From Grosmannia clavigera kw1407 (lineage: Eukaryota > Ascomycota > Sordariomycetes > Ophiostomatales > Ophiostomataceae): a DNA stretch of 64,000 nucleotides. Shown in pieces: positions 1 through 10,926 of this stretch (the first letter of the stretch is position 1; every line of letters starts with the position of its first letter). A program made the position numbers and the translations under genes. Below the pieces are notes generated by a model. That model worked only from the letters and a program-made list of their open reading frames with translations. It had not been told where the DNA came from and searched no databases. Location: assembly GCF_000143105.1 (NCBI RefSeq), contig NW_014040772.1, positions 1,057,148-1,121,147 of the forward strand. The letters run 5' to 3'.

Positions 1-451
1 ACAGTCTCCATCAGACATACGATCACTGCAAACACAAGTTCCATCGGTAGAAGCAAGAATAGAAGCCTAGCCATAGCATCAGTTGACTCTATAAGGGCCA
101 TGAGTAGAGCCGATAAAGGACGCATTACTAACGTTGACGGCAATTATATATGCCATGGTTGCAAATGTCGTGAGGCCTGCGCGAATCTCTGTGGCAAAGT
201 TTGCATGGCGAATCTCTTCAGACTAAAGATCGAGGAACGCAAACAATCAGCCTGGTCCCAATGACTGATCTGGAAGGACGTTTGCGAGGCCAAAATCAAA
301 GGCAAAGAAGACGTACGTGAGCACAGCCTCGGAGCCTGAAGATACGGCCAAACTTGGACTTGTTAATTGCCTCATTGATATTGGCCAATCGGTCTCTGAT
401 GTTGCTGATCCGGTATCTTATGCCACCCTCGAGGAGTCCGCTGAAGATCAT
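1..451 (-). CDS. AzgA-like purine (hypoxanthine/adenine) permease, 5' part only
   Basis: Partial gene entering from its ATG at 451 and leaving through base 1. Three exons join in one frame: 451-317 (45 codons), 222-133 (30 codons) and 66-1 (22 codons), separated by GT-AG introns of 94 and 66 nt. The 97 visible residues follow the N-terminus of fungal AzgA-type nucleobase:cation symporters: a basic cytosolic leader with KSKFGRIFRLRG, then TEIRAGLTTFATMAYIIAVN, which opens membrane segment 1, then A-S-I-L..D-G-T-C-V-C. The family imports purines across the plasma membrane. The open frame through both introns and the exact phases argue for a live gene. An upstream open frame starting at 592 exists, but the family similarity begins after the ATG at 451. 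The transport core lies outside the window. The AzgA family call is fairly firm; the exact substrate is not visible. Confidence 0.8.
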
Positions 452-3262
452 CTTGGATATGTGCTCAGATAAAGCCTCCCTGTCCTTCACAATCCAGATG
501 GTGAATAAGGGAATGTGGTGACTATATATCCGAGCGCCTCGAATTGATTGTTGAAAGAGAGCTGCTAGGAAGCCAAGGGTGCATGCTAGCATGCGATCAG
601 CTGTGGGAGGAGAGTGCTGGTGATATCAACTGATTGAATTGATGCAAAATCCACAGTTTTTGCTGTTACACGATATCTTAAGAGCAGAGCCGATAGACTT
701 GAGATCAAAAAGGGAAGGCACGATGGTGATTGGATCATGTAAACTACCGCCAGGTGGTTGAAAGCTGAAGGTACGCGATGGGTTTTTAACAAGAATTCTG
801 ATAATAATGGCAAACAGAGTATTAACTCAGCGGTATTTCCACCAAAGATGAAAGCTTTCACCTTATAAAGCCGATGTACAAAGAGTTTGCTTAAGCTGCT
901 GCCTGACCAATTCCATATACTCTTCTGTACTCTGCTCATTCCTCATGAAATTGCCGTCATCATAATCAGATCTGAACTACCAAACGGGGCCGAATTTCTA
1001 ACACACATGCAGATGACCGCAGCAATTCTGTGCTAGTCTCACCTAGTCTTGAAGTTCCAGACAGGCTCTTTGGGTGTTTTGGGGGGAAGGGAAATGGCTA
1101 TGGTGGCACGTCGCTTCTTGAAAAGAGAAGCGGAACGCCGAAGATGCTAGATACAGTGGCAACAGCCAACCAGCATGGTTTGTATTCACTAGTATTGCTG
1201 TAGTGAAACAACGCGAGAAAATAGTTCGCATGAGGCGAGAAAAAAGGCCCCGGTATGGCCGCAATAGGTCAACTACCTCCGCTGTACGAGCACAGGCTCA
1301 TGCTGTACGATTGACACGAAATCGATAGCGCAACGAGCAATATCGTGCAGAGTTTGGCAGATTGGACAGGGTTTAGAAGAGTTTCAATGCACAGACGTGG
1401 ACTATTTCGGCGAGATCTCCAGCTGTAGGCCACCTGGCCTCTCGTGGTAAGGCATCCCCTTGGAACAACAAGGAAACGAGAGTCTGGCCAAGCATGACCT
1501 AAATCTACTCTTCATCCCGGTGAGACCTAAGGCAAGCGGTGCTTTGGCGTTAACCTAAACATAAGCATCCTTTACGCCATGATCCTTTGCTATGCAGGCT
1601 GTTCCGAAGAATAAGCCAGTCACTCATACTCAAGCCCAGAGTATTCCTAAATCGAACAAGCTGACAGGATTTACGGAATACTGTCCGTGATATCCCCTAC
1701 CGTTCCGCAAACAGGTTTCCAATGCTGGGAATCCAATCGTACGTTGTAGCTATAGATGACCTCTTATCTGCTTTCCGGATTTATGAATGCACGGAGTACA
1801 GAGATCTTGGAAGTTAGATATTCACGTTTATATACGGTAAATTGTGCTGGATTAAATATAGCTGTATTACTGAATCTCCCGAGACAAGTATTATTGTGGA
1901 ACTTTCAGTGCCTCTGAAGAACTTCGAGGAACCGCAAGGAACTCGTTATGGATGGCACTCGATGCGATATATATTGTAGACTACGTTTCACCAAGCCCGA
2001 CAACTTATACTAAGAGCAAAATCAGACGCACGAAGTCGATTTAAGCCATAAATTGATGTCCAGATTACTATGTTTATATATTACGGATCGTCTACATTAT
2101 TAACAAATTGAATAGAAAGGGCACTCCGTCCTAGCAAGGAAACGTTTTTGTTACGCCGTACTGTTCTTGATTAGAGATCATAACTGATATCTATTGGCGA
2201 CCAATTATGATCCTCTTCACAATACGCGCACATTGTCTCGCTCTTGTCCGAGGATGGGATCCGAGCGAGAGATGGGTAGCACGACTGTCAACCATGTTCC
2301 TTCGGCGTTTGCATCGTACAGAATCAGTAGATGCTAGATCCATATATTCCAGAGTAAGCTGATTGAGTTATATACTTTGGCTCGTCGGCTTTTCATATAG
2401 GGAAGACCGACGGACATCCTTCTTTTGCTGACTGCCGTGTTTCTCACAACTCGTTCTGCCAGTTGTTTATTCTAAACGTCTCTGTTGTTGTAGCTCTGTC
2501 TAAGTTGACTATTCTGGGTCCAGGCGATTTTTGACTTTAACTGCGATCTGATCGGCTCCTTAATCTCAGACCGTGTCACACTTTAGACTCCTTTTGTCGG
2601 CTATCACCTCCACCTCACATTTTTGTCACCTTACCATTTGATTCTAGACAGTCTTCAACTGACGATCATCTGACTCAATCTTGTTCAACACAAAAGGTCG
2701 ATCGGCTGTTTTCTTTGGCTTAGTCCCCACCGTGGCTTGCAGCCTCTCTCCTGGTGCCTGCGATTCTGGGTACACTTATCAAAATATCTCTCGTCTTTAT
2801 ACGGAAACTTGCATTGCTTTCTTAGCGGTCCAGTGATATTATAATATTTCTCTCACGACTTTGACTTGAATGGAGCGGCCCGGTACGCCCACACGAAGTC
2901 GTCACACCCACAACACGCTCTTTCTCCTACTATCAAATTACAGTCTGCCGAACACAGCTGCTTTAACAAAATGAAAATCAATATACATTCGTACAGCAGA
3001 TTCAACTTCAGCAATTAGTGGTTGACAGTTCTCAAAGACAGAATCGGTTCAAGTGAGCCCCGACTTAGACTTCGTGACAGATTATAGGGTCATACTATCG
3101 CATCATTCCCAATATACTCCAAACACTTTTGCAGGAGAAGGCAATTCATACTCTTTTACCAACGAACATTCTCGACGTCGTTCGCCGCATGCACTGACGC
3201 ACTTTCTCTGCCAAGGCTAGCTACAGTACGACGACCACTTGTGCAGATAACTGCAAACAACC
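452..3262. other. gene-free interval, partly AT-rich
   Basis: Lies between the 5' end of the permease (minus) and the methyltransferase-like gene (plus), so it should hold two divergent promoters. No open frame of useful length resembles a protein family. The part around 1750-2150 is visibly AT-rich and full of TA steps, which could reflect old repeat decay, but I find no transposon remnant or terminal repeat. A pyrimidine-rich stretch at about 2400-2900 precedes the downstream gene. Confidence 0.5.
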
Positions 3263-5393
3263 ATGTTTGATGTTGTTTGGGCGGACCCCGAGCGGGAGCT
3301 TGTGGGGCAGAGGAAGGCACGGCGAGAATTGGAGAAGAAAAGTGAAGATGGCAGGAGTAGTGGGAGGCCCAGAGCATCAGTCAGAAGCGGATCCTCAACA
3401 CAGAGCAGAAAATCCCATAGCTTCTTCTCAGCCATGCGCCTGAGGACAAAAACCAAACGCCAAACACAGTCTATTGCATCAAGCTCCCAGATTTCTGGCT
3501 GCAACATGGTAAACGGGGCTCAAAACGCAGATCCGTCATCACCTGGTCTGCTTCAGGGAGAGGAGTCGACCCAGGACTTCGTCGGCACCCATCACGACAA
3601 CTACCTTGAGTCCTCTAGCAGCTCACAGGACAGATCATCGATAGACGGTAAGAGCACTGCATCTGTCCAGGGGACTGCAAATTGGATTATCTTCTGACTT
3701 TTGCATGGATTCTGTAGATTCAATTCTCTCCAAGTGGACGGTCCCGATTTCGCTGATGACCATATTGTCCCTCGATGAAGAGCCTACTTCAGAGGAAGAA
3801 CAGAAAGCCTTTTCCTCTGACAACAGGACACAACTGACACATGATAGCGCAGAAGCATTATCAGCAGGGCTGGGGAATGAACTGTCGGCTGATACGAGAG
3901 CATTGTCTCCTTCCCAGTCACCTCCAACAACACCAGTGAAGCGGCGAAACAAAACGTGCGTAGCCTTTCTCTGTTCATGACTTTCGCCGAAAAGAGTGAT
4001 GTAATTTAAATTCTCATTGATTTCATATCACAGATCTCAGTCACCGGTGACTTCGAATAGCCTTCCAGCCTCCCAGAAGAGGGTGCAGAACAGAGCCCTG
4101 TTTAGTCTGCCAATCGAAAGCCTGCCGGAAGCAACCTGCACGATACCACCACGTCCATTGTTGGTTAGGGAAGGGGTGGAAGAATTGCACCCTCCCGAGT
4201 CTTGGAAGTGCAGCAACCCTCCGGCCAGTGTGATGATCGGATCGGAATCGGAATCATTGCCATCGGCATCTTCCTACTATTCGGAAGAGTCAATTTCGGC
4301 CTCGCAAGACGAAAGATTAGTTTCCCTGTCTCTCGATCTCTCAGGCATGCAGAGGGAGGTTCTTCAGATGGCAGCTGCAAGCCACGAGACCTTCTTGAGG
4401 CGGCTGACGGAGGAATGGGGCAACTCATCGGACGCGGCTTTGTACAAAGAGCTAGAAATGGAGAAAAAACGCTGGATGCTGTCTGCTCTCCACAGAATCA
4501 ACCCACCAGCAGATAGGGGGGTCGCACAGGTTCCTCGAGCTGACCGACGCATTCTGGCTTTTTTTGAAAGCCACGGTGGGTTCATCGTCTCGTCTGGTCC
4601 GTGGAGACCATCAACTAACGCATAGCTAGCAACGACATCGTATATTGCAGCTATGAATGTGGGAGTCCCGGTCCACCATATGTCGCCAAATCCTCTCTCT
4701 AGTCGACTGTTTCCGAACGTGTCGCCAATGGTGTTTTTGTCAGTGCCGTGCATGTCCATTTCAGTCGCACCGCAGATGTTTTCAGATATCTACGCGCAGA
4801 CACTTCCGGTCCTCCTTTCTGCCGGAGAGATCCCGTCCTTGTTGCGCAGCATGCATTGTGTCCTCAAGCCGCTAGGCACGCTGCACCTAATTCTCATGGA
4901 CCCCCTACCAGTGGAGGCAACGCTGGGACCACGGATGAGGGCTTGGCTGGAGGAACATCTGCTGATCAATTTAGAGCGACAGTTTCGGTGCGTAAACCCG
5001 ACAACACAATTTCTGCCGTGGCTCCGGGACGCACATTTCCAGCTTGGAGAGGGTGACAAAGTGGTGAGCAGGTTTCCGGCTGCTTTGCCTGACGTGTCTG
5101 GTGACAGCAGCATTTCCAGAGAAGTGTCTTCAGTCAAATTGGGCAATGGAAAGGGCAAAGAGAAGGCCGATAAAAACGAACAAGGCACAAACGACAGGCA
5201 GCTCCGACTGCTTCACAATATTGTTGGACAGAAGCTGTGGCAGGATATATGGGGGTCATATGTGACGGCAGACCGGTGGTGGTGGGAGGATGCGTTGTGC
5301 CGCGAAGAATGCCTCAGACTGGAGACAGCGTGGGAGTATCACATCCTGGGTGCCGTCAAAAAGAGCATGGCGCCAGGGGGTGGAAGGAACTAG
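3263..5393 (+). CDS. methyltransferase-like fungal protein with a long disordered N-terminus
   Basis: Four exons, 3263-3647, 3718-3955, 4034-4596 and 4651-5393, sum to 643 codons (642 aa). The ATG at 3263 follows CAACC and opens the first exon. The first half is Ser/Thr/Glu-rich low complexity (disordered). From about residue 330 a structured part begins: E-V-L-Q-M-A..H-E-T-F-L-R-R-L, then ILAFFESHG, then a Rossmann-like C-terminal half with SDIYAQTLPVLL, IPSLLRSMHCVLKPLGTLHL and ILMDPLP, GPRMRAWLEEHLLINLERQF. That last block, a leader strand plus VLKPLGTL followed by an aspartate-proline strand end, is typical of fungal SAM-dependent methyltransferase-like regulators. The usual glycine-rich SAM loop is weak here (SHGGF region, next to an intron), so activity is uncertain. 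Target unknown. Confidence 0.7.
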
Positions 5394-5547
5394 ATGTGCT
5401 ACTATATGTGCGAAGTAATAGATCAGATGACAAAGACAAGATGGGACGATTAGATCTGAAAGCAGGAGAGATCACTCGAGGCTAGTTCAAGGCACACAAT
5501 CTTTGAAGCAGCATATCCCATGGACACGATGTCTTCCCAAACATACT

Positions 5548-7266
5548 TCAGCTGCCTAGCGATTTCGTGCGGACGACGGCGAATTCTTTCACGCTCTCGT
5601 TCTCGTAGCTCTGTTCCGACTGGCCGCGGCTGCTGGAACTGCCGTAGCCATCGCCATCACCATCACCATCACCATCACCATCACCATCACCATCACCATC
5701 GACTGCATAATGGCTACCGACCGTCCGGACGAGCATCTCGTCGCTATCTCTGCGGCTCCGGGCGCCTGGCATTTTGAGCTGGGTTGCCTTGGCGTCGACA
5801 CGGACCAGGTGGATATCGGTGTGCAGCTGTTTCTGTTCACTTGGATGGAGCTGTTGTTGCTGCTGATTCGATCCTTGTGCTCCTCGCAGCCAGCGTTGCC
5901 TGCGGTTGCACTGGGCCTCAGCGGTGACGTCATCCCACAGCGTGCAGACAGCCTTCCACGACGTGACGACGTAGATGATGGCGTTCCAAAAGCCCTGCAG
6001 CGGCAGCACAAAGGCGCTCATGTACTCGAGCGGCACCGAGACCTGGTCTACATGGACGACAGAGAAGACGCGGTTTGCACTCGAGGGAATCCACGTGACC
6101 AACAGTGCCGTGAAGAATAGCAGTGCGCACTTGGCGTACGCCCAGGCCGCACTGTTGGCCTCGTAGGCGGCACGGCGACGCATGCGCTGGCTGGCTGGAT
6201 TGCGGATGGTTGCCGTGGCCGTGGCCGTGATCGTGGCTGTGGTCGTGGCCTTGACAATGCCGCCAACAGCAGCAGCATCGTCAGCATCGTCAGCATCGGC
6301 CTCACTGCCCACGACTACGACGTCTGGCCACCTGTCGGATGAGATGGTGACGACACAGGCTGCTGCTTGACCGTCTAGATCTGCTCCCTTTGCACCTGCT
6401 GCCATGACATCGCTGGATTTTATGACCGAAGGGCGGCGGCCTAAAGGCGCTAGGTTAATGTCCTGTTGGCCCTGCGGGTGCCCGAAAATTTCGGTGGTAA
6501 CGACAACTTCGGTCATCTTGGTGGTGCCGTACATATCGTCGGAAGGCGGAAGCGGCTCGACGTCCTGGTGGCTGCTGCTGTACTGAAAGTCACGCAGCTG
6601 CTTGTGCTTGTGGTAGATCTCGCGACCGGCGCGAATGTAGATGAAAAAGGTCACCAGGATGACGACCCAGACGGGGCCGTAAAAGGTGGCAATGCGCCAG
6701 GCATCCCAGCTCGAGCTGACCCAGCACCACAGCGTTGCGTTGCCGTACATTCGGCCATGTTGCCGGTCGTCGACAAAGACGTACGCGATCGCCACCACAA
6801 AGGGCACGCCGTAGCAGCAGGCAAGGTACGGTGTCTCCATGCGGCGCAGCTTTTGCGCGTCAAACTTGCAGTAAATGGTCAGATAGACGTTGATGGCCAT
6901 GGCCAATGTCCAGAAGGCGTCTGCAGGCATAAACCTGGGATGGGAGGGTGACGTATCAGTTTTCTGTTCTTTCTTTTCTTCTTTCCCCCCAAGACCTGCT
7001 TACATCTGGATGAGAAAGGCTTGGAACTGACAGCCTGGCGACTGTGGACGGTCAATGTACGAGCGAGCCATCAGCGTGGCCACGTTGGTCATCATATTTC
7101 CAAACGAGGCGTAGAAGACGAGCCTGTTGATAGGCTTGTGAAAGGACTTTGACGCGCAGAACGTGCTGATGACGAGGATGCTGCCGAGAAGCGAGAACAC
7201 AGAGCAGACCCGCTCTGTGACACTGAAGCCTCTCAACTGTGAGTCGGTCAGGGTCTGTGCATCCAT
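5548..7266 (-). CDS. cAMP-receptor-like G protein-coupled receptor
   Basis: Two exons, 7266-7004 and 6934-5548, give 549 aa. A short N-terminus is followed by seven hydrophobic segments: VCSVFSLLGSILVIS, LVFYASFGNMM, AFWTLAMAINVYLTIY, YLACCYGVPFVVAIAYVFV, ATFYGPVWVVILVTFFIYI, then after a long third cytoplasmic loop ALLFFTALLVTWIPSSAN and MSAFVLPLQGFWNAIIYV. The order and the motif Q-A-F-L-I-Q-M-F-M-P-A-D match the Dictyostelium cAR-like class of fungal GPCRs (Neurospora GPR-1/2/3 group). These plasma-membrane receptors signal through heterotrimeric G proteins; the ligand is unknown. The third loop (roughly residues 265-345) is unusually long. The C-tail carries Gln runs and an Asp-Gly repeat of about eight units encoded by a hexanucleotide satellite at 5655-5700. 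Confidence 0.88.
5655..5700 (+). repeat. (CATCAC)n microsatellite inside the GPCR C-tail
   Basis: About 7.5 uninterrupted hexamer units. On the minus strand it is read as alternating Asp and Gly codons in the cytoplasmic tail of the GPCR. Hexamer length changes would preserve frame, so the tail length is probably variable between strains. Confidence 0.95.
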
Positions 7267-8712
7267 GTTTGATTTTGTTGGACAGAAATGAAGAAGCCTG
7301 GTGTTTGATCAGAATGCCGCTACATCGTCTCTCATATAAGAGAAATCCTGAGAACAAAGAAGAGAGGAGATGCCAAGAACGCTCGTGCGAATAAGACGCT
7401 TGATAAAGAAATTGGGGGTTCGAAAGGTAGACAAGCAGGACAGGCAGTTTGGATGCCTTGCAGAGGCTGACAATCTTCCTGTATAGATTGCATTGTGCGC
7501 ACAGGGAGCAGCAGAAGAAGAGGGGGGGGAAACAACACAAAGCAAGCATCTTACCAGACATAGTGCCGTACGGAGTAATCTTTGACGCTCCTCCCCCCCT
7601 TTCTCCTCCTCAGATCTGTTCCTCTGCCTCCTCTGCCTCCTCTGCCTCTCATAGGCCTCTCAACCTGACAGGGGCCACGTCGGGGGGTCCACTCGACCAA
7701 AGATAATGCCCTTGTCTCCAGCCGTTCAGCAGGGGGTGCATTCGGGCGAGAGGCAGTCTGGAAGACACTCTTTGTTCCAGAGAAAGGTAGCAAAATCCCA
7801 GTGACTGTAGATGCACAGCCGCCAGAAAGCATGGCCTCGCGGAAAGATCCAACATCTGATACAATCTGCAACAGCAAACATGACACATACCAGTCATCAG
7901 CGGATAGAAGACCAGGCGGATCTCCTCTTGCAAGCCCAGCTGAGAGATAGCGCCATCATCCGTGTCTCGTCCCCTTCTCCACAGCAATGCCCGCACATCC
8001 CGTCTCTGGTAATACGACGTCGCCGGTGGGACATGGGGCAGGCTTGGGGTAATCAGAGAAGAAATATGTCCTCACATGCACGAGAGCGCATCAGGACCCG
8101 GACAAAATCCGACCATTCCTGTATGACCTCCAAGCCAAACTCGACACATGAGAAGCGACCGTTGAGTGAGAAAGCCGGCCCGAGTCGTGTTGGTTCCTGA
8201 GCGAAGGCGTGACTGCTGCATCTTGCCTTCTACTGCCCATCCGCTGCAGGGATTCCAGAACACTGCAGAGAGTGTGCAGTGGTATGCTACCGTAGCAGCA
8301 GTAGCAAAGATGGTGTGCAGGAATCCTTCAGAACGACGCTCTCGGGCCACAGGAGATGGGATAGTGAGGAGCAAAGAGGTGCGTGCGCACTCCTTCCTTC
8401 CTTCCCCGCACTAAACCCGCCCCCAGTGGCTCTTTCCCCAACTTTGCTCGCAGACAACACATCGCAATTTCAAAACGGCTTGCTTAGCTTCAGCTGCTAC
8501 TAACATGCAATATTGGCACTTTGATTGCTCCCATCGTATATACCCAACCAGACATCCGAACAATGCCTCGCAACATGTGAAATCCCAGGGCGTACGGCGT
8601 AGAACTACGTCGCTTAGTCATCGTACAATCCCTCCCAAAACGCCGGTCGTTTGTGAAAAAGAAACAAGAATACCCAAACCAAGAAAACGGTGCCTTTCCT
8701 CTGGCCCTCTTC
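7267..8712. other. intergenic: GPCR upstream region
   Basis: Promoter side of the GPCR and 3' side of ECM14. It holds one exact TACGGAGTA copy at 7569-7577 and a short CCTCTGCCT tandem at 7621-7648. Open frames of about 110 codons occur on both strands, but none has family resemblance or splice context. No gene supported. Confidence 0.6.
7621..7648 (+). repeat. three-copy 9-bp CT-rich tandem repeat
   Basis: Unit CCTCTGCCT repeated three times in the upstream region of the GPCR gene. Pyrimidine-rich on the plus strand. No function can be read from it. Confidence 0.85.
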
Positions 8713-10557
8713 TCACTTCTGCGTTCGCCTCCGCAATTCAGTCCAGTGATCGCCGTTGTTGCCCTTTGCCAACTCTGTGATCTTGCTCGTCTTGCTCGTC
8801 TTGCTGCCGCTATCCTTGTCGTCAGGCCCAAACGACCGCTCGATGCCGTTGTTGCCTAGCAGAAAGTCGCCAAAGTACTTGAACGCGCTGAAGATCTCCT
8901 CGCCCGTTGGCACGATATCCGACGACGGTAGCAGGAAGCCGTAGCTGCCCGTGTCGCGCAGCTTGATCTGGTAGCTATAGCGCGCGTGCATCTCGTGGTA
9001 GAACCAGTCGATGGCCGAGCCGCCGCCCGACTCGATACGACCCAGCGCCGGCTCACCCGACGACCAGTCGCCCATGCTCAGCACGCCCTCGCACGCCGAC
9101 GAGATGCTGTACAGCTCGCCCGTCGACAGCCGAATGGCCTTGGCCAGCCCAGCCGCCAGCTCCTCCAGGTTCTCCAGGTTCGGCGGGTCAGCCTCGCATG
9201 AGTACGAGAACGGAAAAAGGATCTGCTGCGAGTATGAGTGCAGGTCCAGGAAGCCGACAAACTCGACGTCCCGCAGCAGCACTTCGCCACGCGCCCACGT
9301 CGCCAGCGTACGCGCCTCCACCGCCTGGAAGGCTGCCTCGCCGCCGTACGACTCAGAGCACGGCTCCACGTGCACGTTGTTGTCCCACGCGAAGCCAAAG
9401 GCGTGGTCCAGGTCCAGCCCGCGGCAGTACCGGAAGTTGGTGCCCTGCCGCGACTTGCGCCACAGTCGGTCCGTGTGCCACGTGTACTCGTAGCCGTCCG
9501 GATTGACCACCGGCACAAACACCACGTCAAAGTGGTCCAGCAGCTTCGTGATCAGACGTGCCTTGCCGTAGCCTGCAATCAGTGACCAGGCCACGTAGTT
9601 GACTGTGCTCGTCGTGATCCATTCCCGCGCGTGCAGCCCACCCGTCATCAGGATCGTCTTCCTCTTCGTCGACGGCCCCGGTTTCGGCTCCGGCTGTTCC
9701 GGGTCGTCGCCATCATTCACGTCGTCGGCACCGTCGTCGTCTCTCTTCGATGCGCCCACTCGCAGACCGAAAACCTCCCGACCCTCGGCCGATTGGCCAA
9801 CGCTGATCATCTCCACAAAGGGAAACATGACGTCCATCAGCCTCATCCACTGCTCGATTACGGGCAGCGGCTGGTAGTCCTGAAAGAAAACATTGTCCAG
9901 TCCCGTACCAAGAACCGCACCCACGCCGGCGGCAGACGTGCTCCCGCCCGACGTGAACGCAGACAGCTGCGCCACCGCCGCACTCTTGGCCCCTGCTACC
10001 TTGGGGTAAGTGTCTTGCACGGCCACGGCCAGATCGGGGATCAGCGGCGAGAAGGCGTAGTGCAGCGACTCTGGCAGGAGCGTCAGCAGCGACGGCACAT
10101 CTTCCTTGTTGAGACGGACGTCCACTGTGCCCGTGTGGTTGTTGAATACCCAGATATCCAGGAAGAGCCGACTAGTCGCCTCTGCGAGCGCAAATTCCTC
10201 GGCCGCCGTCGACACAATAAATCGGATGACCGTCTGTTTGGAGTAACGCGCAGGCTGGTAGTACGACGAGTAGTGCGATCCGCCGCTGCTTACACTGCCG
10301 CTGCTGCCACCGCCAGACGAGGATGGGTGCTTGCCAAAGACGAGCTCGATGGCCGAGTCGCGCAGCCAGGTGATCAGCGGAAATGCTGACGACGATCGGG
10401 AGCTGTCATGGCGCGGCGACGGCGCCGAGTTCCTGCGGCCCGCTTGTAAATCTGCGGATGATGCTGCTGCAAAGGCAGCCTGGGTGGTGAGGAGGAGGAA
10501 GAGGGCGACAACGATGGGACGTTTGAACATGGGGCCGTTCAAGCGCCCAGGCCTCAT
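8713..10557 (-). CDS. ECM14: inactive metallocarboxypeptidase-like protein ECM14 (M14 family)
   Basis: Single exon, 614 aa from the ATG at 10557. A longer open frame starts at a GTG and is not preferred; a second ATG at 10530 leaves a compact signal peptide (FKRPIVVALFLLLTTQAAFA) and is equally possible. An inhibitory-propeptide-like region is followed by the M14 zinc-peptidase fold: zinc ligands His and Glu in HAREW, substrate-binding region NPDGYEYTW, and the third zinc ligand in DLHSYSQ. The position of the catalytic glutamate reads IKLRDTG, with Lys where active carboxypeptidases have Glu (..ELRDTG). That substitution is the hallmark of ECM14, a secreted/vacuolar pseudo-carboxypeptidase linked to cell-wall organisation. 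An Asp-rich insert (DDDGADDVNDGDD) is low complexity. Divergent from the ABHD11-like gene. Confidence 0.93.
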   Translation of the reverse strand: MRPGRLNGPMFKRPIVVALFLLLTTQAAFAAASSADLQAGRRNSAPSPRHDSSRSSSAFPLITWLRDSAIELVFGKHPSSSGGGSSGSVSSGGSHYSSYYQPARYSKQTVIRFIVSTAAEEFALAEATSRLFLDIWVFNNHTGTVDVRLNKEDVPSLLTLLPESLHYAFSPLIPDLAVAVQDTYPKVAGAKSAAVAQLSAFTSGGSTSAAGVGAVLGTGLDNVFFQDYQPLPVIEQWMRLMDVMFPFVEMISVGQSAEGREVFGLRVGASKRDDDGADDVNDGDDPEQPEPKPGPSTKRKTILMTGGLHAREWITTSTVNYVAWSLIAGYGKARLITKLLDHFDVVFVPVVNPDGYEYTWHTDRLWRKSRQGTNFRYCRGLDLDHAFGFAWDNNVHVEPCSESYGGEAAFQAVEARTLATWARGEVLLRDVEFVGFLDLHSYSQQILFPFSYSCEADPPNLENLEELAAGLAKAIRLSTGELYSISSACEGVLSMGDWSSGEPALGRIESGGGSAIDWFYHEMHARYSYQIKLRDTGSYGFLLPSSDIVPTGEEIFSAFKYFGDFLLGNNGIERSFGPDDKDSGSKTSKTSKITELAKGNNGDHWTELRRRTQK

Positions 10558-10926
10558 TTTGAAGTTATAGCCGAGGTGAGACGCTTTTCGCAGGGGTCTT
10601 CCGGTCGTCTTCTCCCTTCGCAATTTGGCGCTCTCGTTATGCGATCGGTGTGCGTCTCTGTCCACCTTGTCCAGTTGCCAATAGGTGTCGTGCCAGATTG
10701 TCGAGTTCGGACTCGCAAAGAAATCCGGAGGACTCTAGCTCAGGAACAAGGCCCCGAAGATGGACCTTCGGAGCGTGAGAAGCCCCACATGTGAGGCACA
10801 GCCACAATCGACACAGCTGTGGCTTGCCTCGACTAAAAGTTCACATTGACACCGGATCCGACCGGCGACGGTGACGATAACCGGTCAAATCCTTGCAGTT
10901 CAGGCCTAGGACGCGTTCGGCACATC
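10558..10926. other. divergent promoter region ECM14 / ABHD11-like
   Basis: About 370 bp shared between two outward-facing genes. No clear TATA box or repeat; nothing else recognised. Confidence 0.5.

Noticed and set aside
586..939. 117-codon minus-strand frame upstream of the permease
   Set aside because: No family similarity; probably leader sequence of the permease gene.
5520..5777. plus-strand frame with a 15-residue His run
   Set aside because: It is the antisense reading of the GPCR hexamer satellite.
10558..10665. 36-codon N-terminal extension of ECM14
   Set aside because: Begins with GTG and precedes a clear signal peptide.
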